From Trachythela sp. YZ-2020 (lineage: Eukaryota > Cnidaria > Anthozoa > Malacalcyonacea > Clavulariidae), in the NCBI GenBank assembly GCA_016169945.1, contig JADLSH010000091.1, forward strand, positions 124,001 to 188,000: a stretch of 64,000 nt of DNA, given 5' to 3'. Made by a program: the position numbers and the translations under genes. Under the pieces are notes generated by a model, which was not told the origin of the DNA, ran no database searches, and saw only the letters and a list, made by a program, of their open reading frames with translations. Positions 42,301 to 53,900 of this stretch are shown piece after piece; positions within the stretch are counted from its first letter, which is position 1, and each line of letters begins with the position of its first letter.

Positions 42301-42874
42301 TCCGATAGTATTGCTCCAGGGGGCAGGTTTTCTGTTGGAAAATACACAAGACAGTATACGTACCGTCATGAAAGTGACTTTAGTATGACATGCGATGTAA
42401 ATGTCGAAGTTGAAGGTATGTCGTGTTACTTTGTTATCGATAAAGATTGTTTTTAGAAAATCATTAACTCTTGTTATAAGTGGGGGGGAGGGAGGGGGGA
42501 GTGCGCAAAGGTCCTTTACTGATAGCTGAATTACGAAGGCTTAATTATTAAATGCCCCGTGTGACTCATGTCTGATCATGGAGCACAGCTACGATGGAAG
42601 GGTTAGTTTGAGGCTTATCCAAACCCACCCTGTTTCAATTATTTGCGGCAAGTCTCTAAAATTGAAATCGTTTCTTCTTTACTATCTAGGAGAGTTATGC
42701 CGTGGAAAGGCAATCAATCCTGATACAGAGGTGTGCTGCTGCGGCGAGGCGTACCACATTAAACCTGGGCACGAGTGTTGTGGGATGGAATACTATAACA
42801 AGATCACACACAAGTGTTGTGATGAAAAGAAAGCGAATGTCGTGTCTAATTCGGAGAGATGCCCAGCTATGTGA
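33302..42874 (+). CDS. Secreted VWA-HYR-galaxin protein, gene B (three HYR-like modules)
   Basis: Exons 33302-33377, (34327-34380), 34929-34994, 36858-37162, 38687-39014, 39593-39859, 40148-40387, 42188-42415 and 42690-42874. Without the optional linker exon 34327-34380 the product is 564 residues, with it 582. Domain order as in gene A but with a third HYR-like module. Two features stand out. The first VWA metal-site motif is DNSHT (DxSxT) instead of DxSxS, and there are two phase-compatible linker exons, which could be used in turn or together. The other metal-site parts (TYTG, TDG) are kept. Secreted, no membrane helix. AATAAA lies at 43112. Sequence and flanks pair it with gene A. Confidence 0.86.
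34327..34380 (+). CDS. Gene B exon 2a, alternative linker
   Basis: 54 bases, acceptor CGTAACAG, donor GTATGT, phase 1 to 1. Encodes YNLWRRQEPTVDENTNS. It starts like exon 2b but then diverges, and its flanking intron pieces are also duplicated. Confidence 0.7.
34929..34994 (+). CDS. Gene B exon 2b, linker
   Basis: 66 bases, acceptor CATAACAG, donor GTATAA, phase 1 to 1. Encodes YNPWRPDEPSSEETKHEDTK, almost the gene A linker. Confidence 0.85.
36254..36385. mobile_element. Hairpin MITE in intron before gene B exon 3
   Basis: ACTACTTATTAACC to GGTTAATAAGTAGT, with inner GTCTTGCCGTCAATACGGCAAGAC. Confidence 0.8.
36858..37162 (+). CDS. Gene B exon 3, VWA first half
   Basis: CKKDILVLWDNSHTIG through DTYTGEAFKLANDE; donor GTAAGT. 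Third metal-site residue is threonine. Confidence 0.93.
37672..37988. mobile_element. Palindromic mariner-type MITE in the VWA intron of gene B
   Basis: CAGGGTGTATCAAAAAAACTGC ends at both sides, TA on each flank (37670-37671, 37989-37990), arms of about 150 bases, no ORF. The open frames here are its shadows. Confidence 0.88.
38026..38189. mobile_element. Hairpin MITE next to it
   Basis: AAGCCTGGTTTTCATATG(T)CGCCGATG and its complement CATCGGCGTCATATGAAAACC; 160 bases. Confidence 0.8.
38294..38372 (+). repeat. GGCAATTATAACA tandem repeat
   Basis: About five units of (AG)GCAATTATAACA, some with CTGC between. In the VWA intron of gene B only. Confidence 0.8.
38687..39014 (+). CDS. Gene B exon 4, VWA second half
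   Basis: VDDVILLLTDGKAEP, NNVTIIGLAVGDP and ELDKVVDKVVNASC; phase 0 in, 1 out. Confidence 0.93.
39593..39859 (+). CDS. Gene B exon 5, HYR-like module 1
   Basis: PCKCDGEISTDRQY, FNWTEPTLTC, EYGIGTHNITYTFSY, DCVVSVDVAG. Orthologous in position to gene A exon 5. Confidence 0.83.
40148..40387 (+). CDS. Gene B exon 6, HYR-like module 2
   Basis: CKCPSPSQTVNAGVKP, VSWTEPVPTCP, RFSVGEHTLTYNYTH, QCHVKIVVTG. Only a handful of residues differ from gene C exon 6. Confidence 0.87.
40459..40611. mobile_element. Insertion with 8-bp duplication in intron 6 of gene B
   Basis: ACACAGGC at 40451-40458 and again at 40612-40619. Gene C has it once at the same place (53881-53888). The insert holds the hairpin GTAAATTACAAGATG...CATCTTGTAATTTAC. 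Confidence 0.85.
41008..41327 (-). mobile_element. tRNA-core inverted-repeat element S1, copy 2
   Basis: Arms of about 90 bases (GATGTTGGTAGATGGAATAC ... AGTTGCGAAAAATGCAACTT and complement) on both sides of a minus-strand tRNA-like core at 41094-41165 (box B complement 41104-41114, box A complement 41147-41158). Downstream tail GAACGAGATGCCGAG. In intron 6 of gene B. Confidence 0.85.
41935..42115 (-). mobile_element. Degenerate S1 copy
   Basis: Keeps GAATTGAACCTGCGATTCCG, GAATTTTTCGCAACTG and TTAGGTC in the same order, but with many changes. Confidence 0.6.
42188..42415 (+). CDS. Gene B exon 7, HYR-like module 3
   Basis: CKCPPVQTFKEHLQPG, VAWEKPTPNCP, RFSVGKYTRQYTYRH, CDVNVEVEG. Phase 1 to 1, acceptor TCTATAG, donor GTATGT. 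Only gene B has it. Confidence 0.84.
42690..42874 (+). CDS. Gene B exon 8, galaxin-like cysteine module
   Basis: GELCRGKAINPDTEVCCCG, GHECCGMEYYNKITHKCC, then SERCPAM and TGA. Two galaxin-like repeats. Confidence 0.9.
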
Positions 42875-43111
42875 TTTATATTGTTTATCAGTATTTTATG
42901 TAGAAACAGAGGAGGACTTAAAACACGGGATTTTAGTCGCAGATAAACTGCAGTATATAGTTTAAACTTTGTATCTATAGATATGTCATTTGTCAAGCAC
43001 AAGCACGTTGTTAACTAGTAGAGTCGAACCTCTGTTGAACGGCCATCCTAATGTCAATTCTCAATGAATGTAATGGCCATATATTATGCACGTACTTAAA
43101 AGTTTTTATCG

Positions 43112-43117
43112 AATAAA
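43112..43117 (+). promoter_or_regulatory. Poly(A) signal, gene B
   Basis: AATAAA 238 bases after the stop. Confidence 0.65.
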
Positions 43118-43599
43118 TCTTTTAAATGTACTTTGATGTTGTTGACTATTTTTAGTTTTATCATGCATTAGTTATATTATAATGGTGGAGAGCTATGATT
43201 TATTAGATGACCGACGCAAGGAATTTCGTCCGAAGAACACTACTTTTTATTGTTTCTTTCGGCATAAAAATGACGGAGATATTTGAAAATTCTACGTAAT
43301 ATTTTCCTGAATGAGCAAATGATGATAACAAAAAGATTCAGTACAAGCTCATGGCGACTATGAAAAGCAACAAAACAAAAAAACCGGTTTGTTAACATTG
43401 AAAATCATGATGTTTGGATATAATTTTGTATTATTTCTAAATGTTTTAAAAAATTTGATCAGTCGTGGCATAGCGGACATGGCCACCTGGTTTTCGCTAG
43501 TCAATCACAATTCAGCATGTTACTAAATTCGCCAATAGCGTTGTAATTTTGTATAGATCATGCTCGCGCTAAATCTCGACTTTCGATTTCCCACAAGTT

Positions 43600-43872
43600 T
43601 ATTGTTTATTGTTTATTGAGTTTCTCACTCATTGGTGAGCGGATTTCCCAACAGGCTATTGCCCAATTGATAGGGGGGCCGAGGTACCTACGATTTTAAC
43701 GTCCTTATCCGAGAAGACGCGAAAGTCTAACCATTTACTGATGTCAATGTAAAGGTAGCACTTTCTCCTCAATTATTTTAAGACCATGCATGAGTAGAGT
43801 CCGACCAAGGATTGAACCCGGGTCTCCCAGCTTGAAAGGCAAGCGTGGTGACCACGACACCACAAGCGCTGG
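43600..43872 (-). mobile_element. tRNA-Glu-like SINE
   Basis: On the minus strand the head (43802-43871) reads with box A TGGTGTCGTGG and box B GGGTTCAATCC, and CTTTCAA in the anticodon loop (TTC). The body runs to GTTTATTGTTTATTG simple repeats near 43600. In the intergenic space between B and C. Confidence 0.7.
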
Positions 43873-43955
43873 TTTAGGAAATAGAAAAGTTTAGGAAATG
43901 GAAAAATACTATTTACTTGGTTAATTAGCTTTTTTGCTTTGTATTTTATAAAACA

Positions 43956-44105
43956 AATAGATAACATTTTGCCGTTGTCTGTTCAGTTATAGATACACAG
44001 AGGACGTCATAAGTGGCTCGTGGGCCACTTTTTTCCTACCATGCTATGACATCATACTGCATGTGTATCTAACACTAAACAGAAAACGGCAAAATGTTAT
44101 CTATT
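43956..44105. mobile_element. Hairpin MITE upstream of gene C
   Basis: AATAGATAACATTTTGCCG to its complement, centre GTGGCTCGTGGGCCAC. Confidence 0.8.
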
Positions 44106-44141
44106 CGTTAAATACGGCATGAGCGGTCAATCCCAAGCCAA

Positions 44142-44598
44142 ATCACTGTACATTTCACAATTAACAATTTACATCCTTTGAGATATTATACAGACTGGAC
44201 AGTAATGCTTGTAGTTGTAGGTAGGCTGGTTAATTTTTAATCCTGGTATAAGTCGTATTCCGAATAACAGAACTAAAAAAAAGCGCACGTGCTAGCCCTT
44301 TGAACAGTGCTTGGGCAGCGCGGTAGTAAGTAATGTGATATTGCGATAGCCAACATTGCCAAGAAAACGTGGCATATCGGAAATCACTAATATTTCTCGG
44401 ATAAGGTTTTATCAGATCAGTTTTATAAGGATTTAATCCCAAACCCTTTTTCTTTTTCAATTTGGACTAGCGCTTTTTGTGCGCGTTTGTGTGATTTTGT
44501 GCAATTCGGCGCCCCGTTTATGTTTTGGCGCCCCCTAAAAAATCTTCGCTGGGGGGGCGATGGCCCCTCTGCCCCCCCCCCCTGCCAGCAAGCCACTG
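44142..44598. mobile_element. hAT-type MITE, left-truncated, upstream of gene C
   Basis: Same sequence as the right two thirds of 60974-61722, ending in GCAAGCCACTG followed by ATGTGGAC. The left end is lost. Insertion therefore predates the C/D duplication. Includes a G/C-homopolymer run at 44550-44582. Confidence 0.75.
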
Positions 44599-44725
44599 AT
44601 GTGGACTGTGGCGATATTGCAACCGCGTGTAGGACGTGCGTGACCGCACGAGGCAGCTTCGCCTCAAGTGTAAACACGTGCTTTTCAACGAACAATTATG
44701 ACGTGCGTGCAATATCATCGTTAAC

Positions 44726-44737
44726 GGAAAATAGCGG
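44726..44737 (+). promoter_or_regulatory. Shared upstream block, gene C
   Basis: GGAAAATAGCGG after GACGTGCGTGCAATATCATC, 68 bases before the TATA box. The preceding GTAAACACGTGCTTTTCAA matches T-element ends. Confidence 0.55.
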
Positions 44738-44793
44738 CCAAAACGTTAAAAACATGGAAACGGATTTTTGCACGATTAAAATTTTGGAAACAG

Positions 44794-44800
44794 TATAAAA
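44794..44800 (+). promoter_or_regulatory. TATA box, gene C
   Basis: TATAAAA in GGAAACAGTATAAAACGAGG, 92 bases before the ATG. Confidence 0.75.
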
Positions 44801-44885
44801 CGAGGGTGTTTTGTAGCAGCGAGTCACTCGTCGGGCAAGACTTAGAAGAAACACATCTCGATCGAAACAAGAGTGAATATTAAAG

Positions 44886-44961
44886 ATGCTTCCATTGCTT
44901 ATAGTGCTAACTTTGGGCATACATGGTAGTCTAGGTCGTGGACTCTATGAAGAACTTGATG
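44886..44961 (+). CDS. Gene C exon 1, signal peptide
   Basis: MLPLLIVLTLGIHGSLG then RGLYEELD; donor GTATGT, phase 1. Confidence 0.88.
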
Positions 44962-47900
44962 GTATGTTATACGCCAAAATAACTAGAGAGTGGAGCATTT
45001 ACTAATTAGTTTAAGAGGCAATCTTTTTTGTTTCGTGTATTTGTGATGATAAAATTATACATTGTTTTAGCTTTAGATACAGTGTTTTGTCCCATAAATC
45101 AAATAGACTGATATTTGTTAGTCTTGTTACTTACCGAACTAAGAATAATCATGTGTTTGTGCTTCGTAAACTGCTTTAAACTTCGGCATTGTTTATAAAT
45201 TTCGACGCCATTTTGAAAATAGTGAATTTTGCCGAATATTTTGAGAGTAAATCAATAAAAAAGCCAATAGTAATGTAATTAGCCAATGAAATTGCTTATC
45301 GCAGATGAACATCAAAAGTAAACATCGAATCTAGCAGGTAAGCATTAATTCATTCCAGCAGTCCGTCGACCAATCAAAACAGTTCTTATATCTCATTTAT
45401 GCGACAATAAAGGAATACCGTATTTTATTTCCGTGCATGATTCTCTGTTTCTTACACGCGGGTTGTTGCGAGACTTTCGAAAAGCGTAAAAAAAAACGAG
45501 CCGATAGGCGAGTTTTTTTTAGCTTTACGAGAGTCGAGCAACATCAAGTGTAAAACAGAGAATCATGCACGGAAATCAATGCGGTATTTGTTTTATAAAA
45601 TAACCACACAGAAATATAAAAAAAGGTTTATTAATATATTTGATGTACATTGCAATTCTCCCAAAAAACGTCAACAACAGCGTATACTGTTTTATGCTTT
45701 GTGCTTTCTGCTTGTACGCTATCCACCAACTCGTCAACTTGTTTATCCGACTTTAAGACGAACCTCTGTTTACTTTTTTCGCGATTATTTTCTTTGTCAA
45801 AGTCAAAAGTTGAACTATTATCGCCCGACATTGTTAAAATTTCAGGCGCGGGAAAATTTCCCGTGCATGATTCTCTCATCCTGCATGGGTATTGACCAAT
45901 CAGCGCGCTCTATTTACTTCAGTTATTTTATAATAAGCTATACCTTTTATAATGTATCTGCCGGTTGAGAAACTATACGAGTAAAAAAATTCTAAATTCA
46001 ACTGTTAATGCTGCAGCTATAAAATTGATGCCATATTTAAAGAAAATTAAGCAAAACTTACAGAATTTTAAACATCGTTTTCTCTTTGGCGTATACCATC
46101 TAAAATTTCTTTAATTTAGTATTTTATACTAAATTTTATAGATTATACACAAAACATACTTTTTAAGCTTGTCAGTGTCGATTGAGAAACGTATCGAATA
46201 TTAACATTTTTGAAATGAAGTCATGTATAAACCTTTTTACGACAATAGTTCTGAGCGCGTTTTACGTAATACACAAAAATTTTCTCTTAAATTTATTATC
46301 TATAGCACAGTCAATCAAGATACGGTCGGGAAACTCGGCCTCTGAAGACGTTGTTCGTTTTTTTTGTTCATGTTTATGCAAGCTTGTGCACGGTGAAGAA
46401 AATGACAATAAATTTTTGGCATAATAAAGCAATCATCCAATATATTGTATCGCCTCGCCGAATCACTCAACCACATACTGTCGAGACCCCGTTTATACTA
46501 GAGCAAAAGATTCCGGATTAGCTAAAGTTACCGGATTTGAGTATTTAGACGTTAAACCGTTTACACTAAAACAACATGGAGATAGGTTTTGGGATACGAG
46601 CGTTCACGCTACATTCACCACAAACAAAAAATGTCTATAAATTCGGTTTTCGGATTAGTGTAAAGTAAATATTCTCTGTTAATAAATTTACCAAACGCTC
46701 AAAATAGAATGCGGATCGAATCTTTCGTTCTACCCTTGATAATGAAATAAGCAACAGTACAGCATACTTTACTTTCGAGAAAAAGTCAAAAGCTTTCTTC
46801 TTAGAATGTACTAACTAAGTGCAATTATGCATAATTTAGCAATTATGCAATTTATGCATAATATTAGAAAATTAATAATTATCTTTATATATATATATTG
46901 CATGAGAGTGCTATAGTTACTTAAATTCTTTTGATATTTCATCTATATGTAGATAATTACCAATATCACTTGTAAATAACTATTTAATAGTAAATATTAT
47001 ATTCGATATATCTCAATTATCTTTTAATTATACTATAAATATTTGTTAACTAGGGGCCTCAAACATAAAAGCCTGATAGGGTTTCCAAAAGGCTCCTAGC
47101 CCTAATTATTATACTTTTATATAAATTACTGTAAATAATGCTAATTGAATTGCTTTTGGGCAAAAAAAAGAAAATAGTGTAAACGGGGTTTCAGTGATTC
47201 GATTCCCACGGCAATGAGGCAATTTTTCAGCTTGCCAGGTGTGGATCCACTCATATTAGCATCATCTAATAGTCCCGCAATCATTATACTTAACATTTTA
47301 GTTGTTGGAGGGAGGTGGGTAAATTGAGAGCGAGAGAGAGAGAGAGAAAGAGAGAGAAAGAGGGTTTATTGGTTTTGCCAAAAGCTAGCAAAGAGAAATG
47401 AAGTAAATGAACGCGAATTTTGAGGCCAAATTTATTCCGTACTCACGTGTTTCTTAGCTATGAAAGGGGAGGTCGAACGGGGGTAATGGAGAGGAAGGGG
47501 GCCTGAAAAGAGAGGGGGGATTATCTGGAAGAAAGAGGCTCAAGCGATGATTTACGGTAACAGGGTCTCTTTAAAAGTTCGTCACGGTGGAGAGATGGAT
47601 CAAGGATATAGCACCTCACTGGAACATGGTTAATATAGAAAATTGCGAACTTTCTGGGTCCCCCGCCACAATATATTCGAGGCTCTATTACATACAATCT
47701 CATATACAATTGCCGTATATATCTCATACAGGGTGTCTCAAAAAATACCCTCCACTATACTAATTTTGTGGTATTATCTCGTTAGCTTTGATCGAAGATT
47801 CAAATTCTTGCACTGAATTGAATAACTAACATACTCTTTCCATCCATTGATATTTGACTGATCCAAATGACCAACCGTTTGCCCTCTACAATCACATAAG

Positions 47901-50900
47901 ATGGCGACACCAGTATTGCGACTTGTCCGAACTATGGAAACTGGCTAGGTTGAAAGTATTTAAAAACTACTCTAAAACCCATCGTTTGTTCTGCCTAACA
48001 TCGAGATTTCATTCAATTTATTAATATAATGAAAATGAGGCAGAAGCCAGAACAGGGAAAAGAAAATGCACTAAATTTGCTGGGCATTTCCCTTCCCTGC
48101 CAGGGTTTTGCCTCTTTTTCACTGATCTATACATCAAACGAAATATTGATTATAGGAACCACAAATCATTAGTTTTACCGACGATAGGTGTAGGCATGTT
48201 TTCGTAAAACTCCCTCCTGAAAGTATTAAACTACTTTTCATCTAATTTCCATAATTTAGACAAGTCGCAATATTCCAAAGGTGTAGCCACCTCAAGTGTT
48301 TCTGGAAGGTTGGTTATTCTGATCAAGTGTATTGACATGATATAATAGTTATCCTATCCAATATAAAGCCCCGAAACTTACATTAAAAATAGCGTTGTAA
48401 TACTACAAAATATAGTGGAGGCATTTTCGGGGGGCACCCTTGAGTGGGAGTGAACCTTGAGTAAACACAACGACAAGGTTTAGTTGTTGGAAATTGAAAG
48501 ACTCACCTAAACTGAATTATCCTTTCCCCTTTTACTAATATTTTAGGCAAAAGTGACCTTCACTAGGGAGGGCTTAAGAGCTTGACCGCCCATCTTAAGC
48601 AAAGGTCCTGCCAACTGCCAACTGATTAAAATGCAATGTATGTGTTCGTTCTCTTTACAGAAATTGATCAATGGACTCAAGGGCAACCTGCAACGGCCAC
48701 ACCTGAACCTCAAGTACTACAAGGTACGAGGCATAACGTTTTCGGATTACCCACTATTAAACAAAACTTGCGCAAAACAAGTGAAGCCCCTCCCCCATCC
48801 TCCCCCGCCAATAATTTTGGACTTGCTGGTGAATGAGCAAAAGCGATTGTGGAGGATTTATAAGTTTTGCATTGCCGTTTGTGTAGATCAAATTCACCTC
48901 ACATTTTCATAAAGATCCGCAGCTTGGACTTGCAGCTACCATTGTATTTCAAACTACCTCTCCAACGTCTTCTAATCTATCACAAGCCCAAAGCCCAACT
49001 TTTAAGTCCCATTCAATTCATCCCTTTTAAGTCCCAGACATTGTTGGATGTAACAAGTTGGCCTTGTTTGAGCATTATGTTTGATAATGTTGACTGATAT
49101 CTGATCAGGTTGGACGTTATCATCCAACATCGTCCATTGTTGCTAGACTGCAACAATATTGGACTGTGTTAAACTGGTTTGAACGCTTTACATTGACCAA
49201 ACTGACTGACTGAGATCCAAATAACATGATGCACCGCGGGAATTATGATTGAAGTGAACTTGGCCATCGATGATTTAGTTTATCACCAAAATCTCATCCG
49301 ATATAATTGTTTCAAATTGTGTTTGCAGATTGTATCAAAGATATTCTTATCGTCTGGGATAACTCGTATTCCGTTGGCATATCATCCTTTCTCCATAAAA
49401 TCAGGCCTTTCATCAGAAAACTTATAGAAAGTCCACGATTAAAGGTGGGAGAAGATGGTACCAATATCGGCATTCTTTCGTTCAGTACCCAGAATCAAAC
49501 CAGAGTATTGTGGGACGTTATGGACTATCCAAACCAAACAGATCTTTTGGCCCAGGTCAATGCGTTGAACTACACTGAACTCATGGGAGATGGCACAAGA
49601 ACAGGCTTTGCTTTAAAGATGGCAAATGAGGTGATTATAACTAGAATTTAACCCTTTATATTGGTACAGCGATTTCCAATTGAGTTTGGAACGCCTATAG
49701 TTTTATCGTAATGTTTCGACGTTTGAACAAATTGTTTTGACGTAATGCGAGCTGTGTTGTCAGGGCGTTGTCAGTATGTTGTCAAAACCTTTTATGGATG
49801 TTATACTAAAGTTATCCTCAGTATACAAACCTCACACTTCATTATTTTTGTTTTAAATATATATATTCAATAATCAAAATAAAAGGAAAACAGGATGTCC
49901 GCCTCTCTCTCGCTAAAAAACTACGTCTTCTATAATAAGTTAACAACTTTCAAAAAAGAACAATTATCCCATATAAGGTTATGAAAATGCCCGACTATTT
50001 TTAGGATTTCGCTTACGTAATGGTAATGTTCTGACAACATCTATAAAAGGCTTTGACAGCGTAGTGACAACGCCCCTGACAACATAGTTCGCGTTACAAT
50101 GCCTACCTCTCAAACGCTGGATATCGCCAAAACCTGGCTCGCCCAATATGCTGTAAACATCCACTTAGAGAGGTGGGCATTAGAGAGGTAGTATAATCAT
50201 TATGGTTGACAACACATCCCATCCATCTTTGACAATAATGGGTTCGCCCCCCCCCCCTCCAAATATTTCTCCAACCAACCGCTATTTGCAGCTTCAACAT
50301 AATACTATTCATTTTCCAGCTGTTTTCTGACAAAAACCCGTACAACTACCGACAAAACGTCGGGGATGTGGTATTTCTACTCACGGATGGGCAACCTATT
50401 TGGCATCTTCGAAAACCGTTTTATGAATCCAAATTCGGCTTCCCATCGGAAACTGCAATGGCTGCTCACTATGCCGAAGAACTGAGGAAAAAGAATATCA
50501 CAGTGGTTGGGTTGGCGGTTGGAAAGGATGATATCATTGAGAAGTTTTATGACAACCTTGATCTTTGGTCGACCTACGTGTTTAAAACGCGGTTAACTGC
50601 ACTCGATAAAATACTGAACAAAACTGTCAATGCATCTTGCACCAGTGCAGGTAACAAGACTGTATTACTGTAATAATATCTCGAACGTATGGTGCAAGCA
50701 CGAATACTGCGAGTCTTTAGGGTCAATCTACCTGGAAAATACAATGATAACTTCGACATTTCGAGCGAATGCCCTTCGTCTGGAAGTTAGTAGCGACGAA
50801 GGGCCTTCGCTCGAAACGTCGAAGTTCTTATTGACGTATATTTCAGGTAGATTGATCCAAAAGACCCGCTGTATGACAGTAACCTACTATTGCCTACGAA

Positions 50901-53900
50901 TATAAATAATTTGAGGGTTATTACCGTCTATGCATCAACGCCTGTTTTCTTGTTCTTAGCGCGTCACCGTCCGCAATGATCCAGGCACAGATTGTGATTG
51001 GTGAAATATATAATTATGTTCTCTGATTGTATGAATGGATGTTACCATATAAATGATATCTGTATCAAGTTGTGTTTTTTGTTTATACTGTCTGTTAGCA
51101 TACAGTAGGCATAAATTCTAAAGATATCGAATTAAAGACGTAACCCCTTCTTTCAATCAACGCCTAGCGCATTAGCGGAATTCCTAATTGCAGTCAATCT
51201 TCTTTGTAGGGAAATGTGTCTGCGATACGGTGAATCCGGACGTATACACCAAGCAAGGAAGAGATGCTATTGCGGAGTGGGTACCACCTACTCTTAAATG
51301 TACAACTCGTCAACCAACCTTCTTTGAAACCGAGATTACCCCTAAAGGATCGACGTCTGGCCAGAGATTTGCAGAAGGCCGACACAACGTTATATATAAC
51401 TTTACATTTAAAGATGGCGGCAAGCTAAGGACCCAAAATTGCAACGTGTCCATAACAGTTTTTGGTAAGTCAATGTGCATGTACACTACCAAATAGCTTG
51501 AGCTCCGCCAAGCGAAATTGCAGCCAAAATTGACACCTAAGTCAGACTGACCTCGTTTAGTGAGCGTACGTACAATATACAAGTTACTTTGTCGAGTTCT
51601 TAAGTTGTTTCAAGTCAATCAAGGTATAGATTATAGTAATTAGTAAGCAAAGCTTTCTATTTATTGGTAAAAATTCAAGGTAAAGGACAGCGTATCACGC
51701 TTTTAGCCTATCAAAGCTTTCCTGGTTGTAAAAACCATTGCTACAGCTGAGTTACACAGTTAATCAGCTATCATTCAAAGGCTTTTTGAAATTATTGGGG
51801 GAGGCGGCTAACCCCATTCGCCCCACTAGTGTCCATCGTTGACTTTATGCTAAATTTTCATGGTTGAAAAAGATTGTTGCAGCTCAGTGATTCGTTTATT
51901 TAGCTCAGCTGTTATCTTTTAGTGATTTTAAGGGGCAGTTGTCCCCTTTGGCCCCTTCTGGTGTGGTACTGGAGTACGTTGAGTCCATAGATATTGGAGA
52001 TATAGATTGCTGACTCGGCAAGCGCCGAGCGTCTGAAACTGGACTTTGGCGTCTGAAACTGGCAAAACGTTAAGCGACTTAGTCAACGTACGTCGCTTTG
52101 GGCAACGTTAAAGAAAAGATACATCTTTTAATATGTTTATTGCCCTTGTGGACTTTATAAAAACATCAATTTGACGGGGAAAATATTACAAATTACCTTC
52201 GATTTATGCCGATTTTAAGTTCGGCGAAATCACATATTTAAGCCGCCAACTCTTAATACACAAATTTGTCGCCTTGAATCCCCATTATTTTGTTTAGAAA
52301 TTATCCAGGAACAACCCTTTCAACTTTCTATTAGACATCATTACTCCAAAGGGCAAAAATATTGCAAAACGTCAATCCGTCAGCTCACTGATACCAAATG
52401 TTTGTTATTCCAAAGAAAAACCGTCCACAACACTACTATATTGAATACACTCCACGGTAATGTGAAATTAATGCTGTGGTTATCCAGCAAATGCTCCCAT
52501 TATAAGCTTCGTTCATTGAGTCACTTGAGGCACAATCATACGAAATGGCTGCTCAATCGGGGAAATTTTGTTTGAATTTTGGCGCATTTGTCAATATAGT
52601 GACGTATTACGAGTCAGCAATCTACGACTCCTATATCTATTGTCGTGAGTCATGTCTATCCGTAATATGCCCTTCATTACTCGTTCCAAGCCGTTGGCCG
52701 TGACAACGAGTCTTAAAATACCTAGCCAGGAGCAGTTGCGAAAAAATGCAACTTAGGCCCTCTGGCAGGAATTGAACCTGCGGCCCTGCGATTCCGGTGC
52801 AGCGCTCTAACCAACTGAGCTACAGAGTCAAGTTGCTGAGCATCAACCCTCCTGCCAGAGGGCCTAAGTTGCATTTTTCGCAACTGCTCCTGGCTAGGTC
52901 TACAAAAATGTATATATATAATTCCGTTCGAGTATTCCATCTACCAACACCATTTACTATTAATCTTATCGAACGAGATGCCGAGAAAAATCTTGAATTT
53001 AGTATAAAAGTTATTTAAAGGGAAGTAGCAATAAAAATTAAGTTTGTCCCATTTGTAAGAGACATTCAATATATTGCAAAACCGATACAGATTTTTTCTG
53101 TATCGTTCTTGGTATAAAGAATATTCCACCTGACTTCATATCATCAAAACTAATTGTGCATTATAATTGTGAAAATAATTCTAAATTCTATTATTTTTGT
53201 ACTCGTCTATTTTTAAATGAACCACCAGCTCTGTAGAAGCGCTTTACTCTGGTATTCAGGTTATTTGTATCAGTCTTGTCACCTCTATCACTGTCGTGAT
53301 GTCATTTAATTAGGTCTAAATATAAAACAAGATGGCGGATGACAGTATGTCTTTGGTCAAAAGGTCTTAGTAATTATTCTCAACGTTCTTTTAAATTAGA
53401 CAAACAAATTTTTTGTTGTAATTTCCTTTTAATTATTTTCAATAATTATTGAATATTTCATTTTCAATAATTATTGAAGCTGTCAAATTATTGACAGCTC
53501 GAATTGTTTGCTCTTTAATTTTGTGTTACGGCCCAAAAACTTGGTGGGTCATAATTATTTTGAATTCTCTATTTAGAGTGCAAATGTCCCAGTCCCTCGC
53601 AGACGGTGAATGCCGGAGTTAAACCAGGTGATACGAAAGCCTTTGTCAGTTGGAAGGAACCTGAGCCCACTTGCCCGAACACGGCAAGCTCAAACAATAC
53701 GAATGGAACCAGTGGAAGGTTCTCTGTTGGTGAACACACGCTCACGTACAACTACACACACAGCACCAAAATACACAGTTTTGATATGCAATGTCATGTA
53801 AAAATTGTTGTTACAGGTACAGTATGTTAGTAGACTTGCTCCAAGTGTCTCTTTTCGTTCTGTATCACCCTACTTATACTACACAGGCAAACTCTGCAGT

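Noticed and set aside
44423..44920. Open frames conserved before genes C and D as small genes
   Set aside because: Conservation is due to recent duplication of the whole region; both strands and several frames are open equally, and they cover the G/C run and promoter.
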